NCBI GenBank assembly: GCA_029817715.1
Contig: JARUPY010000473.1
Location: 5,642,001-5,706,000 of the forward strand
Source: Melastoma dodecandrum
Lineage: Eukaryota > Streptophyta > Magnoliopsida > Myrtales > Melastomataceae
Length of the DNA stretch: 64,000 nucleotides
Direction of reading: 5' to 3'
A program made the position numbers and the translations under genes. Under the pieces are notes generated by a model. That model did not search any database. It was not told where the DNA came from and saw nothing but the letters and a program-made list of their open reading frames with translations. Every line of letters starts with the position of its first letter. Within the stretch, counting starts at the first letter, position 1. This document shows, one piece after another, positions 1 through 12,001 of the stretch.

Positions 1-23
1 GTGAAAAGAAAGTAAAATTTGAC

Positions 24-1645
24 CTTAATGTCTCCTTCACTGTAGGCCCTTCTCATGCCATAAGAAGTTCCAAACTCCAGGACGGGGAAATCCGGAAAAC
101 TAGGCTTCATAGCAGCCCCCTGAGCCCAGTCTGTGGAGTTCAGGCATTCCAAGCTAACGCTCTTCTGTGTCGGCATGCCAGTGAATGACATATCCACAGG
201 CATCTCATCCTTCAGGGCCTCTTTCTCATCAATTGTCAACGGAAGAATCTTGTCCTCGAGGACCACTTCATCCAGTGCCCCCCCATTGTTCACTGCTTTT
301 TCCATCAGATCCTTCCCACATTCATAGTAAACGTCACTGAAGAGGGGCTCAGTTTGGAGCGAGACTATATCCGAAACCTTCAGTCCCTGAGGCAAGATAA
401 TATCCTCACCGCTGGATATCATTGAGATGGCAGCGGTCATGGGATCGATACTCATGAGCGGTTCTTCTATGATGGGCTCCGGAGCTTTGAAAAGGTCACC
501 ATCTCCGCCCAGATCATATTCCGCTATAGATGACGGTAACAACATGCTCTGCAGGGGTAATTACAAAAGATTTATCATAAATGATCATAGCGACACGATA
601 TTTCTAATTAGCCAGGAACATGGTCCTACGATATGCTTGCCAAGCGACCGTCAGATTATGACTGCAGCAAAAATCAGACTATACCGAATTTTTGTTCTCA
701 AGAGAAATCATCACTTTAGAGAAAGCTGCTTTCTGAACTTGTATCATTTCAAGTGCAATCTTACACTAAAATGTATGGCACTCAATATTCATAAACAAAG
801 CAAAGATTATATTGTTCTGCTTTCCCTTCAGAAAAAAAGGCTCATCTTTTACCATTTTATCTAATCCAATCTACTAGCAAGTGCCTTACCCAGGATAAGC
901 AATCCCACTAACTACATTTCAACATCAAGAAATACTGGAAATGGAAAGAAAGCTTCTCAAGCACGGAATTAAAGCGGGTTAAGCTTTACTTTCTCTTCAG
1001 ATGGTCCAGCTCCAGTATGTAAAGTGGACATGTAACCCCATGAACACCTTTTTTGTACGCCATATATTTGACACACACACACACACAAAAAGAAGAAGAA
1101 GAAGAAAAGAAGGAAGAACAGTGAGATTCTTCAATTAAGTATATCTGAATATAGGATACGCCCACCCCCCCCCCCCCCCCAAAAAAAAATACACACCCTT
1201 TCTCTCTAGAAACAACCATGGGCTCATCAGTCACCGCGATCGTCCCTGTCTTCTCAAGATCAAAGCTTTAGATGCTTACTAACATCAACTTCACAGGAAG
1301 AAACATGGGCATGCTTAGTTCAATCCAAACGACTGTTGAATGCAGAGCACATCCCCTCAATTTCCCCAGAATTAGTAAGCTTTCATGTGCGTCCCCACCA
1401 AAGAATAACCCACGATCCAAAGCCCAACAAGCTCCCCACAAATCAAGTCAAACGTTCGACTCGGGAATCATCAAGCCGACACCGAAAAAACCCAGAAGGA
1501 TTTCGGTAGGAGGGCGAGACAAAGATCATTTTACCCCGGAGGAAGATATGAGCTGCCTCTGGGATTTGCAGAAGTCCTCCAGTTGGTGGACTTCCTGGGA
1601 CAGCTCCTGGAAGCAAGGGAACATCAACCTTGTTTCTGCATACAT
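24..1645 (-). CDS. CCT-motif family protein, N-terminal exons only (3' part off the left edge)
   Basis: Two coding exons can be placed: 1645..1535 (37 codons, starts MYAETRLMF, donor GT at 1534) and 548..24 (175 codons, acceptor AG at 550-549, donor GT at 23). Both are phase 0, so the first 212 residues are visible. The second exon has the blocks SIAEYDLGGDGDLFKAPEP, then IIEEP, DPMTAAISMIS, GEDI and YGMRRAYSEGDIK, which I recognise from plant CCT-motif family (CMF) proteins related to CONSTANS-like regulators. In that family a CCT DNA-binding/nuclear-localisation domain follows the SEGDIK block; here it must lie beyond position 1. The role is probably nuclear transcription regulation, with the exact target unknown. 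The family assignment is from remembered motifs. The intron between the exons (1534-549) holds CA, GAA and C16A9 runs. Confidence 0.85.
1065..1189. repeat. Simple repeats in intron 1 of the CCT-motif gene
   Basis: An (AC)n tract at about 1070-1087 runs into an A/G-rich GAA tract. A run of 16 C followed directly by 9 A lies at 1165-1189. All are inside the intron of the minus-strand CCT-motif gene, so no coding effect is expected. Confidence 0.8.
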
Positions 1646-1746
1646 CTTTTCTCAGTTCCGTCCTTAGGCCCACCAGAAACAATCCCGACTCCTGCACAGA
1701 CTTTGGGTCCTTGTAATAAGACAACGGATGGTGGTAACACCTAGCA

Positions 1747-1771
1747 GGGGGGGGGGGGGGGGGGGGGGGGG
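1747..1771. repeat. 25-nt homopolymeric G run (C25 on the gene strand)
   Basis: Twenty-five consecutive G, followed by GCGCGCG. The run lies about 100 bp upstream of the CCT-motif start codon at 1645 and about 45 bp downstream of a TATA-like box, so it probably falls in the 5' leader or core promoter. Such runs are prone to length errors in sequencing. Confidence 0.9.
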
Positions 1772-1814
1772 CGCGCGAGGAATATGGTCTCTAAAGGAGG
1801 GGAGGTGGGTGTTA

Positions 1815-1821
1815 TTTATAT
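1815..1821 (-). promoter_or_regulatory. Candidate TATA box of the CCT-motif gene
   Basis: The minus strand reads CTTTATATAAATAAC here, about 170 bp upstream of the ATG at 1645. Position and composition fit a plant TATA box. No transcript evidence is available. Confidence 0.45.
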
Positions 1822-1899
1822 AAAGAGGATGACAAGTCAGGTTTTGATGTCTCCTAGTCCTCCCCCCTCTCCCCATTAACGAACGATCAGTTTTGGGAA

Positions 1900-3884
1900 C
1901 AAATTTAATAGCCATCTATGCCGTGGGATTAGTGTCAAGAACAGTCCTAAAAGAAAGAAGTAAAACCATGTGAAAGTAGTGTGATTCATGCACAGATGTT
2001 TGCACATAGTGGTGGGTGTGGGTGTGTGTGCATGAATGATCTGATCTGTGTAATAATTCTCTTTTTTTTTCTCTTCCTTTGAGTGGGAATGAAAATGCGA
2101 GGAGATTCTCCATCTAATTCCAATTGATCAAATTGTGTTTGGGGAGAATTCTTTCCAAGGTGGACAAGTTCCTATTCAACACCCACATCCCAATTTCTTT
2201 TTTTTTTTTTTTTAAGTTTAGCTTGTATAAAATAATTTCCCAAAAGCGTGTGAAGTGGCGCAGTCTTTTGTCCCTTTCACAAAGCTCAAGTAGAGCATAA
2301 AGAAAGAGGAAACAACAAGCCCCATTTCAATTCACTTGAGGACAAGATGGGAACTTTTAGGAGGAGGAGGAGGAGGAGGAGGTTTTAGATTGAAAGAAAG
2401 AGATGGAGGTGGGATGGAATGGCAAAAACGTTTAAGGGAGATCCAATATGAAAGGTTCTTTGGGTAGGTTAGATTCCATTTTGGGAGATTGGAGGGGTTG
2501 TCAGAGAACTCATTTGATCATTTGTGGGTTAGGATAGGATAGTAGGCTTTCTTCAGTAGTCTTATTTTATTTTTTGGAGTTGGGAGGAAGAAAGTTGTGT
2601 TGTTTGGGGGGGGGGAGTGGAAATAAACAAATTGTGAGTGTGAATGGTGAGGTGGGACAAAAGGCAAATTATTATTATTTTAAATAAAAAAGAAAAGAAT
2701 TTCAAACAAAAAAAGTAGACACGGGAGGAGAGGAAGAATACGAAGATGCCCATGATTTTGGTAAAATGAAAGAGACTAGTGCCCATGAAATGCTAAAGCT
2801 TTGAAATATTCCACTTTGGGAAAAATGTTAAAGGAGACCTGATGATGGAGGTTGTGCATGTGAAGCAAAAGAGATCGTCGAGAGAGAGAGAGAGAGAGGG
2901 GGGGAGGATTCTTTTACTTATTTCTTGTGGGGAGTGATTAAAACCAGCAAGTCAAGTAGAAACAAACGTGTTTATGGTTTTTCTTTTTTCTCCCTTCATC
3001 TGCTCCGACATTCTTCTTTTCTTTTTTCTGAGAAGAAGATTTTGCAGGCATGGGCAGGCCGGAGAGAGAGAGAGAGAGAGAGTTTATGAGTGGTTTTGAC
3101 TTGATGGCGGCCCTGAATTCATTACAGGGAATGAAGTGATAATAGACTTGGAAATGAGGCTAAAAAATGACTTCACACTGGTAAAACGCAAGTTTAGCAA
3201 AGAATGATTGTCGTTTTATTCGGAATGAGGTGGATCTTTGAAAATGACCCTCACTTTTTTACATATTTGTCAATTCAAGTGGTGCCAAGTGCCAACACCA
3301 GCACTCCAGGGAGCATCACCTAATTTTGGATCCTTTCCTAATGTTAAAAGGAAAATAAAAAATGAATACGCCATTTAGAGGGAAAGAAAGAAAAGTATTA
3401 TTATCTTTCAGTGGGCTTCTATTCGTAACTTGGTCTGACACTGACATTTATTTTTGTTCTTTTGGGGTTCACAAATACAAATGGCCTTGTGTTTTTTTTT
3501 TTTTGGTCATTAGTGGTGGCATGTCGATGTCACCTTCAGCATCCTGATTAACAACGTTATATGAAGCGCTAATTAGTTACCCGAACCATGAATGGGCCTT
3601 AGGCCCATTTAAGGAATTGCTGATAAATTCGGACCAATCGAAATCACTCAATCCCAATTGTTAGTCCAGTTCGATTCTTTTGGGACCCGATGGCCGCCAT
3701 TTCTATTACTCAAGGTTCGGATTTTGAGTAAAATATTAATATTAAATGAGTCAAATTATCAATTATATCGTGCACTTTATCAAGTTTTTTCGATTTAACA
3801 GATTCAAAAATATGATCATGTTCGATCGTTACATATAACTTCTCCTTCGCCAATCGAGGCTTCTAATGGAATATTGCATGACAC
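1900..3884. other. Intergenic region upstream of the CCT-motif gene
   Basis: No gene is recognised. The stretch holds microsatellites: (GGA)n at about 2362-2382, (GA)n at about 2878-2897 and 3063-3082, and several poly-T runs. A short AT-rich piece at about 3735-3780 shares the motif GTCAAATTATCAA with the dispersed repeat at 26.6-27.8 kb. Confidence 0.6.
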
Positions 3885-5015
3885 CGACGTGACGACCTGT
3901 AGGCTTTGTACAAACTTCAACAAGCTCCAAGAGCATGGTACGAAAAGCTTAGTTCATTTCTTATAACGAAATGATATAGGCGTGAAAATAATAGATACAA
4001 CCTTGTTTCTCAAGAAATAGGAAGATGGACTTCTAATCCCCCAAATATATGTGGACGATATCATCTTTGATTCAACAAATAAACTACTATGCACTGAATT
4101 CTCTAATCTAATGAAAGGAAAATTTGAAATGAGTCTTATGGGAGAGCTCACATTCATCTTGGACTTCAAATTTAAAAAAAAAAACTGTATATGGAATTTT
4201 TATTCATCAAGAAAAGTACAGCAAACAGTTGTTCGAGAAGTTTGGTCTTGAGAATGCTAAAGCTTTAACAACTCTCCTATTGGTACTAATACCAAAATTG
4301 ATAAAGATGAAAGTGACAAGGAGATTGATTCTCATTTATACAGAAGCATGATAGGGCCTTTGCTCTATCTCACTGCTTCACGACTTGATATCATGTTTAG
4401 CGTATGCCTATGCACTAAATATCAATCTAATCCAAAAGAGTCACATCTCGCTGCTATAAAAAGGATCTTTCGTTATCTCTCAGGAACGGTTAGCTTGGGA
4501 CTCTGGTATTCAAGAGGATCATCTTTGGATCCCATGGATACTCAGACGAGGACTATGCTGGGTGTCGCATTGATAGAAAAAATACATATGGTACTTTAGA
4601 AAATATGTTAATTTTCTGGTTCTCTAAAAAGTAGGCGTCAGTCGCTTTATCTACAACTGAGGTCGAATACGTGGCAGTAGCCAGTTACTGTGCTCAGTTA
4701 CTTTGGATGCGATAGCAACTTGAAGATTATGATCTTCATTTTGATAGGAAACCTATTATGTGTGATAACACAAGTGCAATTAATTTATCACGAAATCATG
4801 TCTATCACTCAAGATCAAAGCATATTGAGTTAAGACATCACTTTATACGTGATAACGTGCAAATGGGCACTATTGATATTCAATATGTTAATACTGAGCA
4901 ACAACTTGATGATATATTTACCAAGCCTCTTGATATGGAAAGGTTTATATATTTGCAAAATGAATTGGGGATATGTAATCCCAATTACTACCGTGAAACA
5001 CTTATAATATTTTGA
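3885..5015 (+). pseudogene. Ty1/copia (SIRE/Maximus-like) reverse transcriptase-RNase H remnant
   Basis: Broken pieces of a copia pol gene appear in order. They are the end of the RT palm (a LYKLQQAPRAWY-like region at about 3900-3960, VDDIIF followed by DSTNKLLC from about 4047), then MGELTFIL, the linker with YRSMIGPLLYLTASR (about 4340-4390), PKESHLAAIKRIFRYLSGT (4429-4490), and RNase H with MCDNTSAINLS, HSRSKHIELRHHFIRD and DIFTKPL (4758-4936). The pieces lie in different frames, with stops and small indels, so no full protein can be made. The order and wording of the RNase H motifs fit the SIRE/Maximus lineage. The upstream gag, protease and integrase are missing. Confidence 0.85.
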
Positions 5016-6290
5016 GAAATCTTATTGTGGGAAAAAATTGTTTTCATTTGAGAGCGATGAGTTTATTAAGAAACCCTATGCCTATGCTGACGTGTGTTTA
5101 TTAAGAAATTAAAAAACCCATAAAGCGGGAAATCGCTACTTCTGTGGCAGCAAGACAGAACCTGCTGAGAATTCCAGGCGTGCTAAACGCGAGAAGGATG
5201 CTGCTGCGGAGACGACAAGGAATAGATGATTCTAATACCAAATCGATGGAGGACGTCACTGTGGGGTGCGGAATGGAGTGACGTGGGAATGGTCGAATGG
5301 TAGATAATGAAATGGGATGGCTGAATGGCTGGGTATGAAAGCATAGGCACACCACCACTGGTTGATACATTCTACTCAATCTGCACTTGGAAATCCACCA
5401 AATGAAGAACAAAATTGAAAGAGAATCCACTCCTTCAGATAAAAAGACAAAAATCTAATATGGGTTTAGAAGTCTAAATCAAAAGTTGTTTTCAATTTTT
5501 ACAAGGTATTGGAGCAAGCACGACCCATAATTTCCTCCCGAAAAGATCTGAAAAGCAGGTGGCGCAAGGTAGTTGAGCAGGCGTGACCCTTGGGCTGCAA
5601 GTTGCTAGGCGAATCATCAGATCGTAACGTCTCATGGGTTGCTCGTTGCCTGAGAGTCATGTCGCTCGGTGCTCCTCGTCGCCTCGCTTACTCAATGACA
5701 AGCAAGTTGAGACTTCCAGTAGACGACGTTGGCTGAGGTGTGGGTGAAGCGACGACCGTCCTTGTATCAGATTCTCCTGCACCCGAGGCTTTGTCTCCTT
5801 CGAAACTACAAAGGTTTTGTATTAGATGCTCCTGCACCCGAGGCTTCGTCTCCTTCGAAACTACAAAGGTTCTCATTGAGAAACTTACCTTTACCATTCC
5901 ATTCTGGAAAGGATTGACAACTTTATTGAAAAGCTTGGGAAATTGGAGATGATGATCCAGACTTTGATTGACAGCGTTGTTGATGATGCTGATGAGGATT
6001 GAGATGTGCTATCCTCCTTATGAACTTTAGGTGTTAGCATACTTTTGTTGCACCATTAATAAAACTATATGTTGCTATGTCTGTCACTTCTTTTTTATAT
6101 GACAAAAAAGAGGGAGAAGGATAAGTTGACTGGGAGCTCTAGCTCTTTGAACAAAGTACGCAGTTTGATGCTTATTCTCAGGGGGAGTTGAGTATGTATT
6201 TCAAGCTCTATGTTCTATTCTTTATTTCTATATTAAAACTTCGTGTTTTTTCATCATCAAAAAGGGGCACGAGACTTTTAGCGCGCACCC
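5016..6290 (+). other. Probable 3' internal region of the same copia element
   Basis: There is no intact frame. A short open stretch around 5890-5995 reads ILERIDNFIEKLGKLEMM and ends in acidic residues. Further on, GACAAAAAAGAGGGAGAAGG (about 6100) and CATCATCAAAAAGGGGCACG (about 6252) resemble the purine-rich segments that SIRE-type copia elements carry between RNase H and the 3' LTR. The link to the element at 3885-5015 is inferred from position and these motifs. No LTR pair was found. Confidence 0.45.
5769..5875 (+). repeat. Imperfect tandem duplication, unit about 58 bp
   Basis: The segment CTCCTGCACCCGAGGCTT and the downstream CTCCTTCGAAACTACAAAGG occur twice in direct orientation, starting at about 5774 and 5831, with only a few differences. 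The duplication lies inside the decayed copia region. Confidence 0.8.
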
Positions 6291-9200
6291 GCAAGTGCTT
6301 GTCTAACTGCACAAACTCCGTAGGTTCATGACTTCCCTGCGAAAAGATATGACAAGAACGGTTCTTGCCGATAGGTTAGCAACTTGTTACTACAATCAGA
6401 ACAGGTATTCACTTAGCTTCCCTCAGATGATTTGCCAGCCGCTCGTTGAATGCACCGATGACACACAGTTCGTCTCAAGACGATCAAGGTAGCACACAAC
6501 CCTTGACACTCTCACATGCAGTTGCGAGAGGTAGAAACAAAGCGCTCACTTAGCACTTTCCATTCCCCGCATAATCACACAGACACCACATAGATCACAC
6601 AGTCCACACATATTTTATTGACCTGAGAGCCTTTTCTGATTTTTATGGGGGAAACTTCGTGGGAGGAGTCTAGGTTCATTATGACGATTCCCTTGATTTG
6701 TTTCCAAAATTACAGACAGATCTGAGCAGATGCCTGCTCAATGGTCGCTGCGCCCGTAAAGTGAAGGCCTCAAACGGTAACTTCCCATAGTTAATTTATC
6801 TCATCCAAATGAGATTATTTATTTCCATGTCTTATAAGGTAACTGGCCTAATGATAATCTCATCAGATCAATTATTAAAGTTAAATCATAATCAAGATTA
6901 TTTGATTTGACAATTTGTCTCGTGCTGCAGAAGATGACTAATAAAATATTTTGTTTACAAATCTTAACTTGAAAAGCTCATATTATAATTTTGAGTTGCT
7001 TAAACAGATGATTTGGAATGTCCAATCAAATTCAATGTATTTACACATTTCAAAATATATTTTGAATTAGCGTAACAAAACAGTAGCAATTTACTGTAAA
7101 GTAGCAAGGCTCAGCTCATGGTAACTGTGGCTCAGCAACACTTTGCTCAAGATCATCACTAAAGATTTCCTCATGAAATTATTCATTTTGATTAATTTTC
7201 ACAATTAGAAGCTTTATTACCATAATTATGATAAAATATATTTTAAATTAAATTAGAATATTTAGGACATCCAGATAATGACTGGAGTATCGAATTAATC
7301 TGGACAATTCAAAATATGAAGTAATTTTATTATTTTGTTCTGGAAAATTAATTATTTCCATCTTTATAAAAGGGCAGTAGCAGTACTACATCGACACCTT
7401 ACTGTAACGCAGCATCGCATTCCTCAAGCTCATCATAAAAGACAAGCGAAGTGTTATAGCAATACAGTGCTATGATTTTATAATATAGTTTATCAAGGTC
7501 ATCATCAAAACCAAGGTTAACACTTCGTCAGGTGATCACTTTCGGAGTTGATATTAACTAAACTGCTAATAATACACTAATTTTTCAACAATGTAGTAGT
7601 AGTACCAGCTGATGTAAATAATAAAACAAAGCAAAAGGGACAAAACCTCAGGTTGGACCGCCAGAAAAGTCGATTTCAAAACCGGGTCCAATTTTTCTTG
7701 TCTTTAGGAGTGAGTTGGGCTCATCATAGTGGAGGATCGCTTAAAGGTTGAGATAGTTGTGCCCACAACAACAACAAAGTCGGGGTCATGAATCAATCAA
7801 TGACTCCTCCTTCCCCTCCTTTTTACTTTTCATCATCATCATCATCTCCCAGAAAAGCTCCAAACAAACTTTCCCCACAACAACTCTGAATCACATCACG
7901 TTTTACCCTTTTATTTTATTTTTGATTCGTCTTCATCAATTCATTGCTTTTCATCCACATTACATATGGATAATAAAAATCTCCAAGACCTAAGAAGGAA
8001 GGTGAAGATGAATAATCGACAAGTCCAAACACCAGATGGAACGTGGTTTTTCTCAGCAACCCACGACCTCTACACACGACTACAAACATTTTTGTGATTT
8101 TGTCTAGAATAATTATGTGTCATTTTTTTTTTACTAACAAATCCAAAAATTAAATTCTTGGTGGTTGTGGTAATATATTTTGTGTAAACAAATTCCATCC
8201 GCGGGCCTCGCCAGTTACCATAAAAAAAAAACAGTTAAAATATCGAAATCTTGGGTCTTTCCCTTCATATCAAGTCACAATCATCACGAGTATGGGAAAG
8301 GAAGCAAAACCAAGGTAAGTTTTATTTATATATATATATATTAAAGGAAATAAAAAGGCAAAATAGGGGGTGAGTATGGGGGAAGAAAAGAGAGATCAAC
8401 ATTGGGAATTGCCCCCATACCCGACCAGATGATGATGATGATGTAAACAGCCCACTTTTGATTCTGTCCCACAACAAAATATTCGGCTTCATAATCCCCA
8501 TATCTGTACGGATTTTGCGTTTCCTTTTTGGAAAAAATATTGTTGCATTCTTTGAAGTTCCCAATTTTATTGCCCAGGAATTCCTTGAACGTGGATACAA
8601 AGTAATTTCAAATTCGCCAAACAGTTTGAGATCGTTATTTTGAAAGGTTTACAAAATTATTTTAACTTACTAAATTCAATATTATTATTCATCACGTCTT
8701 TCTAGTAAACTAAAATGAATAAGAGAATTTTTTTAAATTAATATCGTAATTGATTAATTTCTTTTAGTGGTGGGTGTTGTATTGCCATTGCCATGATGTC
8801 GGGATGTACTGGTTGACTAATACTACTTATTTCCTAATCACCCCCCCACTCCCTTTCATTCTCTCCTTTTTTCTTTTTTTCTTTTTTTCGCATAATTCAG
8901 TCTTTTCCCCAAAAAATAAGAACAGGGTTTAGTATTTATTATTAGGGGAAACATCAATTCCAAGAGGCACTCGATCTACACAAACAATGAATTTCGGAGA
9001 ATTAGATCAACGTCTATAATGATTGAACTTTTTCGTCGGGAGCAGAGTCTTGACTAGACGACACCGACAACTAACATGATTGAAGGACACCCACCCCAAG
9101 TGATGTTAGAAAATAACACACACCACTAGACTTATTATTATTGTTATTACTACTACACGTTACATTCAACCATTTCAACTTCAAAGTATGGACCCCAGGG

Positions 9201-10739
9201 GAGAGAACGTGAGCCAGCCACGGACAAAAGGCACGTGAAAGACCACTGGACTGGACCTCCCCCACCTTTATGCCCTAATCTCTCGCCTTCTGTTAATTCA
9301 TCTATCTCCGGCTGACGACTTTTAGAGCCCGCTCACGATCCATTCGGTCAACAGTATCATATTTACTCACCCATATACTTCATATTTCATTCGCCTTTGG
9401 TTTCATTCACGTAGGGGAAAGATTAAGGGTTACGACAGGCAGTGAGAACATTACACGTGGGGGAAAGATTAAGGGTTAGGACATGAAGGAAGTTCGGGAC
9501 ACACATCGGCCTACAACACCATCCAAAACTGTCTGTCCGTAAGAATTATGTGAAACACCGCCACATGTTCTCTCATGGGCAATACATACCCCTTCGCATT
9601 CATTCATTTTTATTTGATTTGATTTTTTAGTGAGTGGTACAAGACGAACCACAATTATGTAGTGGGGTCGGTGGGGGGGATTCCATTTATTCCTCTCATA
9701 ACAACACCACATAATATGTTATACAAAACGCGACTCGGTCACCACAATTGACTCTTCGCCCCCGTCATTTTCTTTACCCCCTCACATTGTGGCGCATGTG
9801 ATTAGTTCTTTGTTGGCGAGCTAACCTCCCCTTCAATCACCGAATCTCGTCCGGCTGAGTCGCTCCAATTTTCATTGTACGGGGTCGTAACTAAGTCAAA
9901 ACCCCGCCATGTTGACATAATCATGTTTAGATAACGACAAAGTGTTATGTTGTTAACGTGCCATTTAAGTGTATAGAGAAACAAGGCTTTTAAGTGTAGA
10001 TGTCAGTTTATGTTATCTGATCACAATACAAAGAGAGTTACGTGGAGCACCTTAACGGAGAAAGAGATATAGCCTTTAGAACTGGAGTTTTGGAGACCAG
10101 TTCTATTCCTTAGATCTACTATCTCCATTGTAGAGATAAGTTTATGTGTAACAAAAGCTATAACACTCTTTACTATAGAACATATAAAGCTTACAAAAGA
10201 ACACTTCTGTCAAGAACAATTTCTTTGTTGGAGATTGTTTTATATGTAATGATTAATTTTGGAAAGAAATCGTGAGATATATTTATTTAACATTGTGATC
10301 CAATAATTTTGAATTTGATGATTCTATTGATGTAGAATTGTGAAATGCATTATCCTTAATCTTAAGCTTTTATGATAATTTATTAATAATTTTTAGAGTA
10401 TTTTCTGAAGCTATCCTACATGATTGTATCACGGAGGGTAAGTTAAGAAATTATCTAGTCGTTTTGCACATGATTTGAGAAAGCTTCATCAACCTCAAGT
10501 TTTAAATACAAGTATAAAAGATGCATGAAGACCAACATTCTTACTAAGAGCTTACATGAAAGTCTTGAGCCTTCAATGGTCTAAAAGCCTGAGAGCGTCC
10601 TCTTCATACATCGAGTCAATCACCTCTTCTAGAGAGAGTTTTCTATAAACTGCAAAAATATTTGTTTTGTGGTTCTGTCTTGTATTGGGTGTTAGTAATA
10701 AGGGTAGGTGTGCAAGAGAAGTCGTAGGACATGTTCGTC
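6291..10739. other. Gene-free AT-rich intergenic region
   Basis: No coding region was recognised on either strand; open frames are short and unrelated to known families. 6290-6600 may be the decayed 3' LTR of the copia element. Minor features are a (TA)n tract near 8330-8341, a GAT repeat near 8430-8442, and a direct repeat of about 27 bp (GTGGGGGAAAGATTAAGGGTTA-like) near 9412-9435 and 9457-9479. Confidence 0.55.
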
Positions 10740-10945
10740 TTACGCAGTTGGTATAGTAGCCTTGGGAGAGAAATCCCCCAGCGCAGTGGCGGAGCTGTGC
10801 TGGAGTCAGCCATGTGAGGGAGCGTACAAGTGAAGCCACGAAGAAGGGGTCTTTGTGCAATTGTAGTGGTAGCCATTGGAGGGAAAGCCACGGGTGCAGC
10901 GCGTAGTTGAGCCGGAGTTAGTCATGATGCGACCGTGCTAGTTGT
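10740..10945 (+). repeat. Imperfect tandem duplication, unit about 120 bp
   Basis: A unit running from a TAGCC..GGGAGAGAAAT segment through GGAGCTGTGCTGGAGTCAGCC (about 10754-10812) recurs as TAGCCATTGGAGGGAAAGCC through GAGCCGGAGTTAGTCATG (about 10870-10926), with many mismatches. It is not coding. Confidence 0.5.
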
Positions 10946-12001
10946 GTTCATTACGTTGCATTCATGCAGGTTGAGAATCACATTTATGATAGAAGTGCAC
11001 GTTTGTAATTTTGTACTTCCTTATTCTTATATCAGGGGATTACATCCTGATTAGGGTGGACTGTTAGAGAGCGGATGTCGGGATTACTCGCAGAACCACT
11101 ATAAATCAAGTGTTTGATAAGTTGAAACAAACTCACATAAACACAGTTCAGATATGAGAATTTGTGCAATAAATTTAGGATTTATAGCATGACAGAAGGA
11201 TATTTATATACTAAAATATGAAACGGGAAAATGTGTCAAATATTGCAAGGTAGTAATTTAATCCCTTTATTAATGCAACCCAAACTCAATATATTCGTTT
11301 TAAAATATAACTTTCGCTTATATTCAAAAGTTTCGCCTATCAGGTAAATCTTGAGCATGAATCATGGAGTTTCCGGGGCATAAACTGAGGAGAACCTCTT
11401 TTTCCGGAAGTGTGTTGGCCTCTGCAACACTCGTCGCCTATCAAATCTTATATAATAAATAATAACAACACGAGTAGGATGGGAAGGTTGGCATAATAAA
11501 GTCGAGCCCCACGACTTGTTGGGAAAGAAGTGAATGGAGGAAAACAACCAGAACCATCAATCCATCCATTCATTCATCAGAAGGAACCCACACTACCCTC
11601 TCCAATAGACCATCTTATCTCACTGAAAATCAGTCAGAATTCATGTTAAACTAACTCTCCATATCTAAATGAATAGGAAATACGCATCTAAAAAGGTTAA
11701 AAAGGCATTCATCATTAGCGAATGGAAGTAGAATCCAGCTCATTTTGATGGTGATGATGTAGTAGTAGTAGTAGTAGTACTAGTATGTACAATTGTGATG
11801 ATGGATGGAGGGGGAAATAGAGACTCCTCACCAACCTCAATTCTTACACCCTCCCCTCAATTATCTGCTGTTTTATCCCAAATCATCCGCACCCCCCACT
11901 CCACTCCACTCCCCTCCCCTCCCACTTTGTTAAATCTACACTTACTACTACTACTACTACTATAACCTCCCACAACCACCCGTTTTCCCCTCCTTGATCT
12001 A
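10946..12001. other. Upstream region of the pectinesterase gene
   Basis: No gene is seen. Short trinucleotide repeats (GTA)n at about 11758-11778 and (CTA)n at about 11944-11961, with C/T-rich sequence, precede the start codon at 12002. Such pyrimidine-rich leaders are common in plant 5' UTRs. No confident TATA box was assigned. Confidence 0.5.

Noticed and set aside
427..864. 145-codon + strand open frame
   Set aside because: Its first part is antisense to the CCT-motif exon and the rest lies in the intron; no family resemblance.
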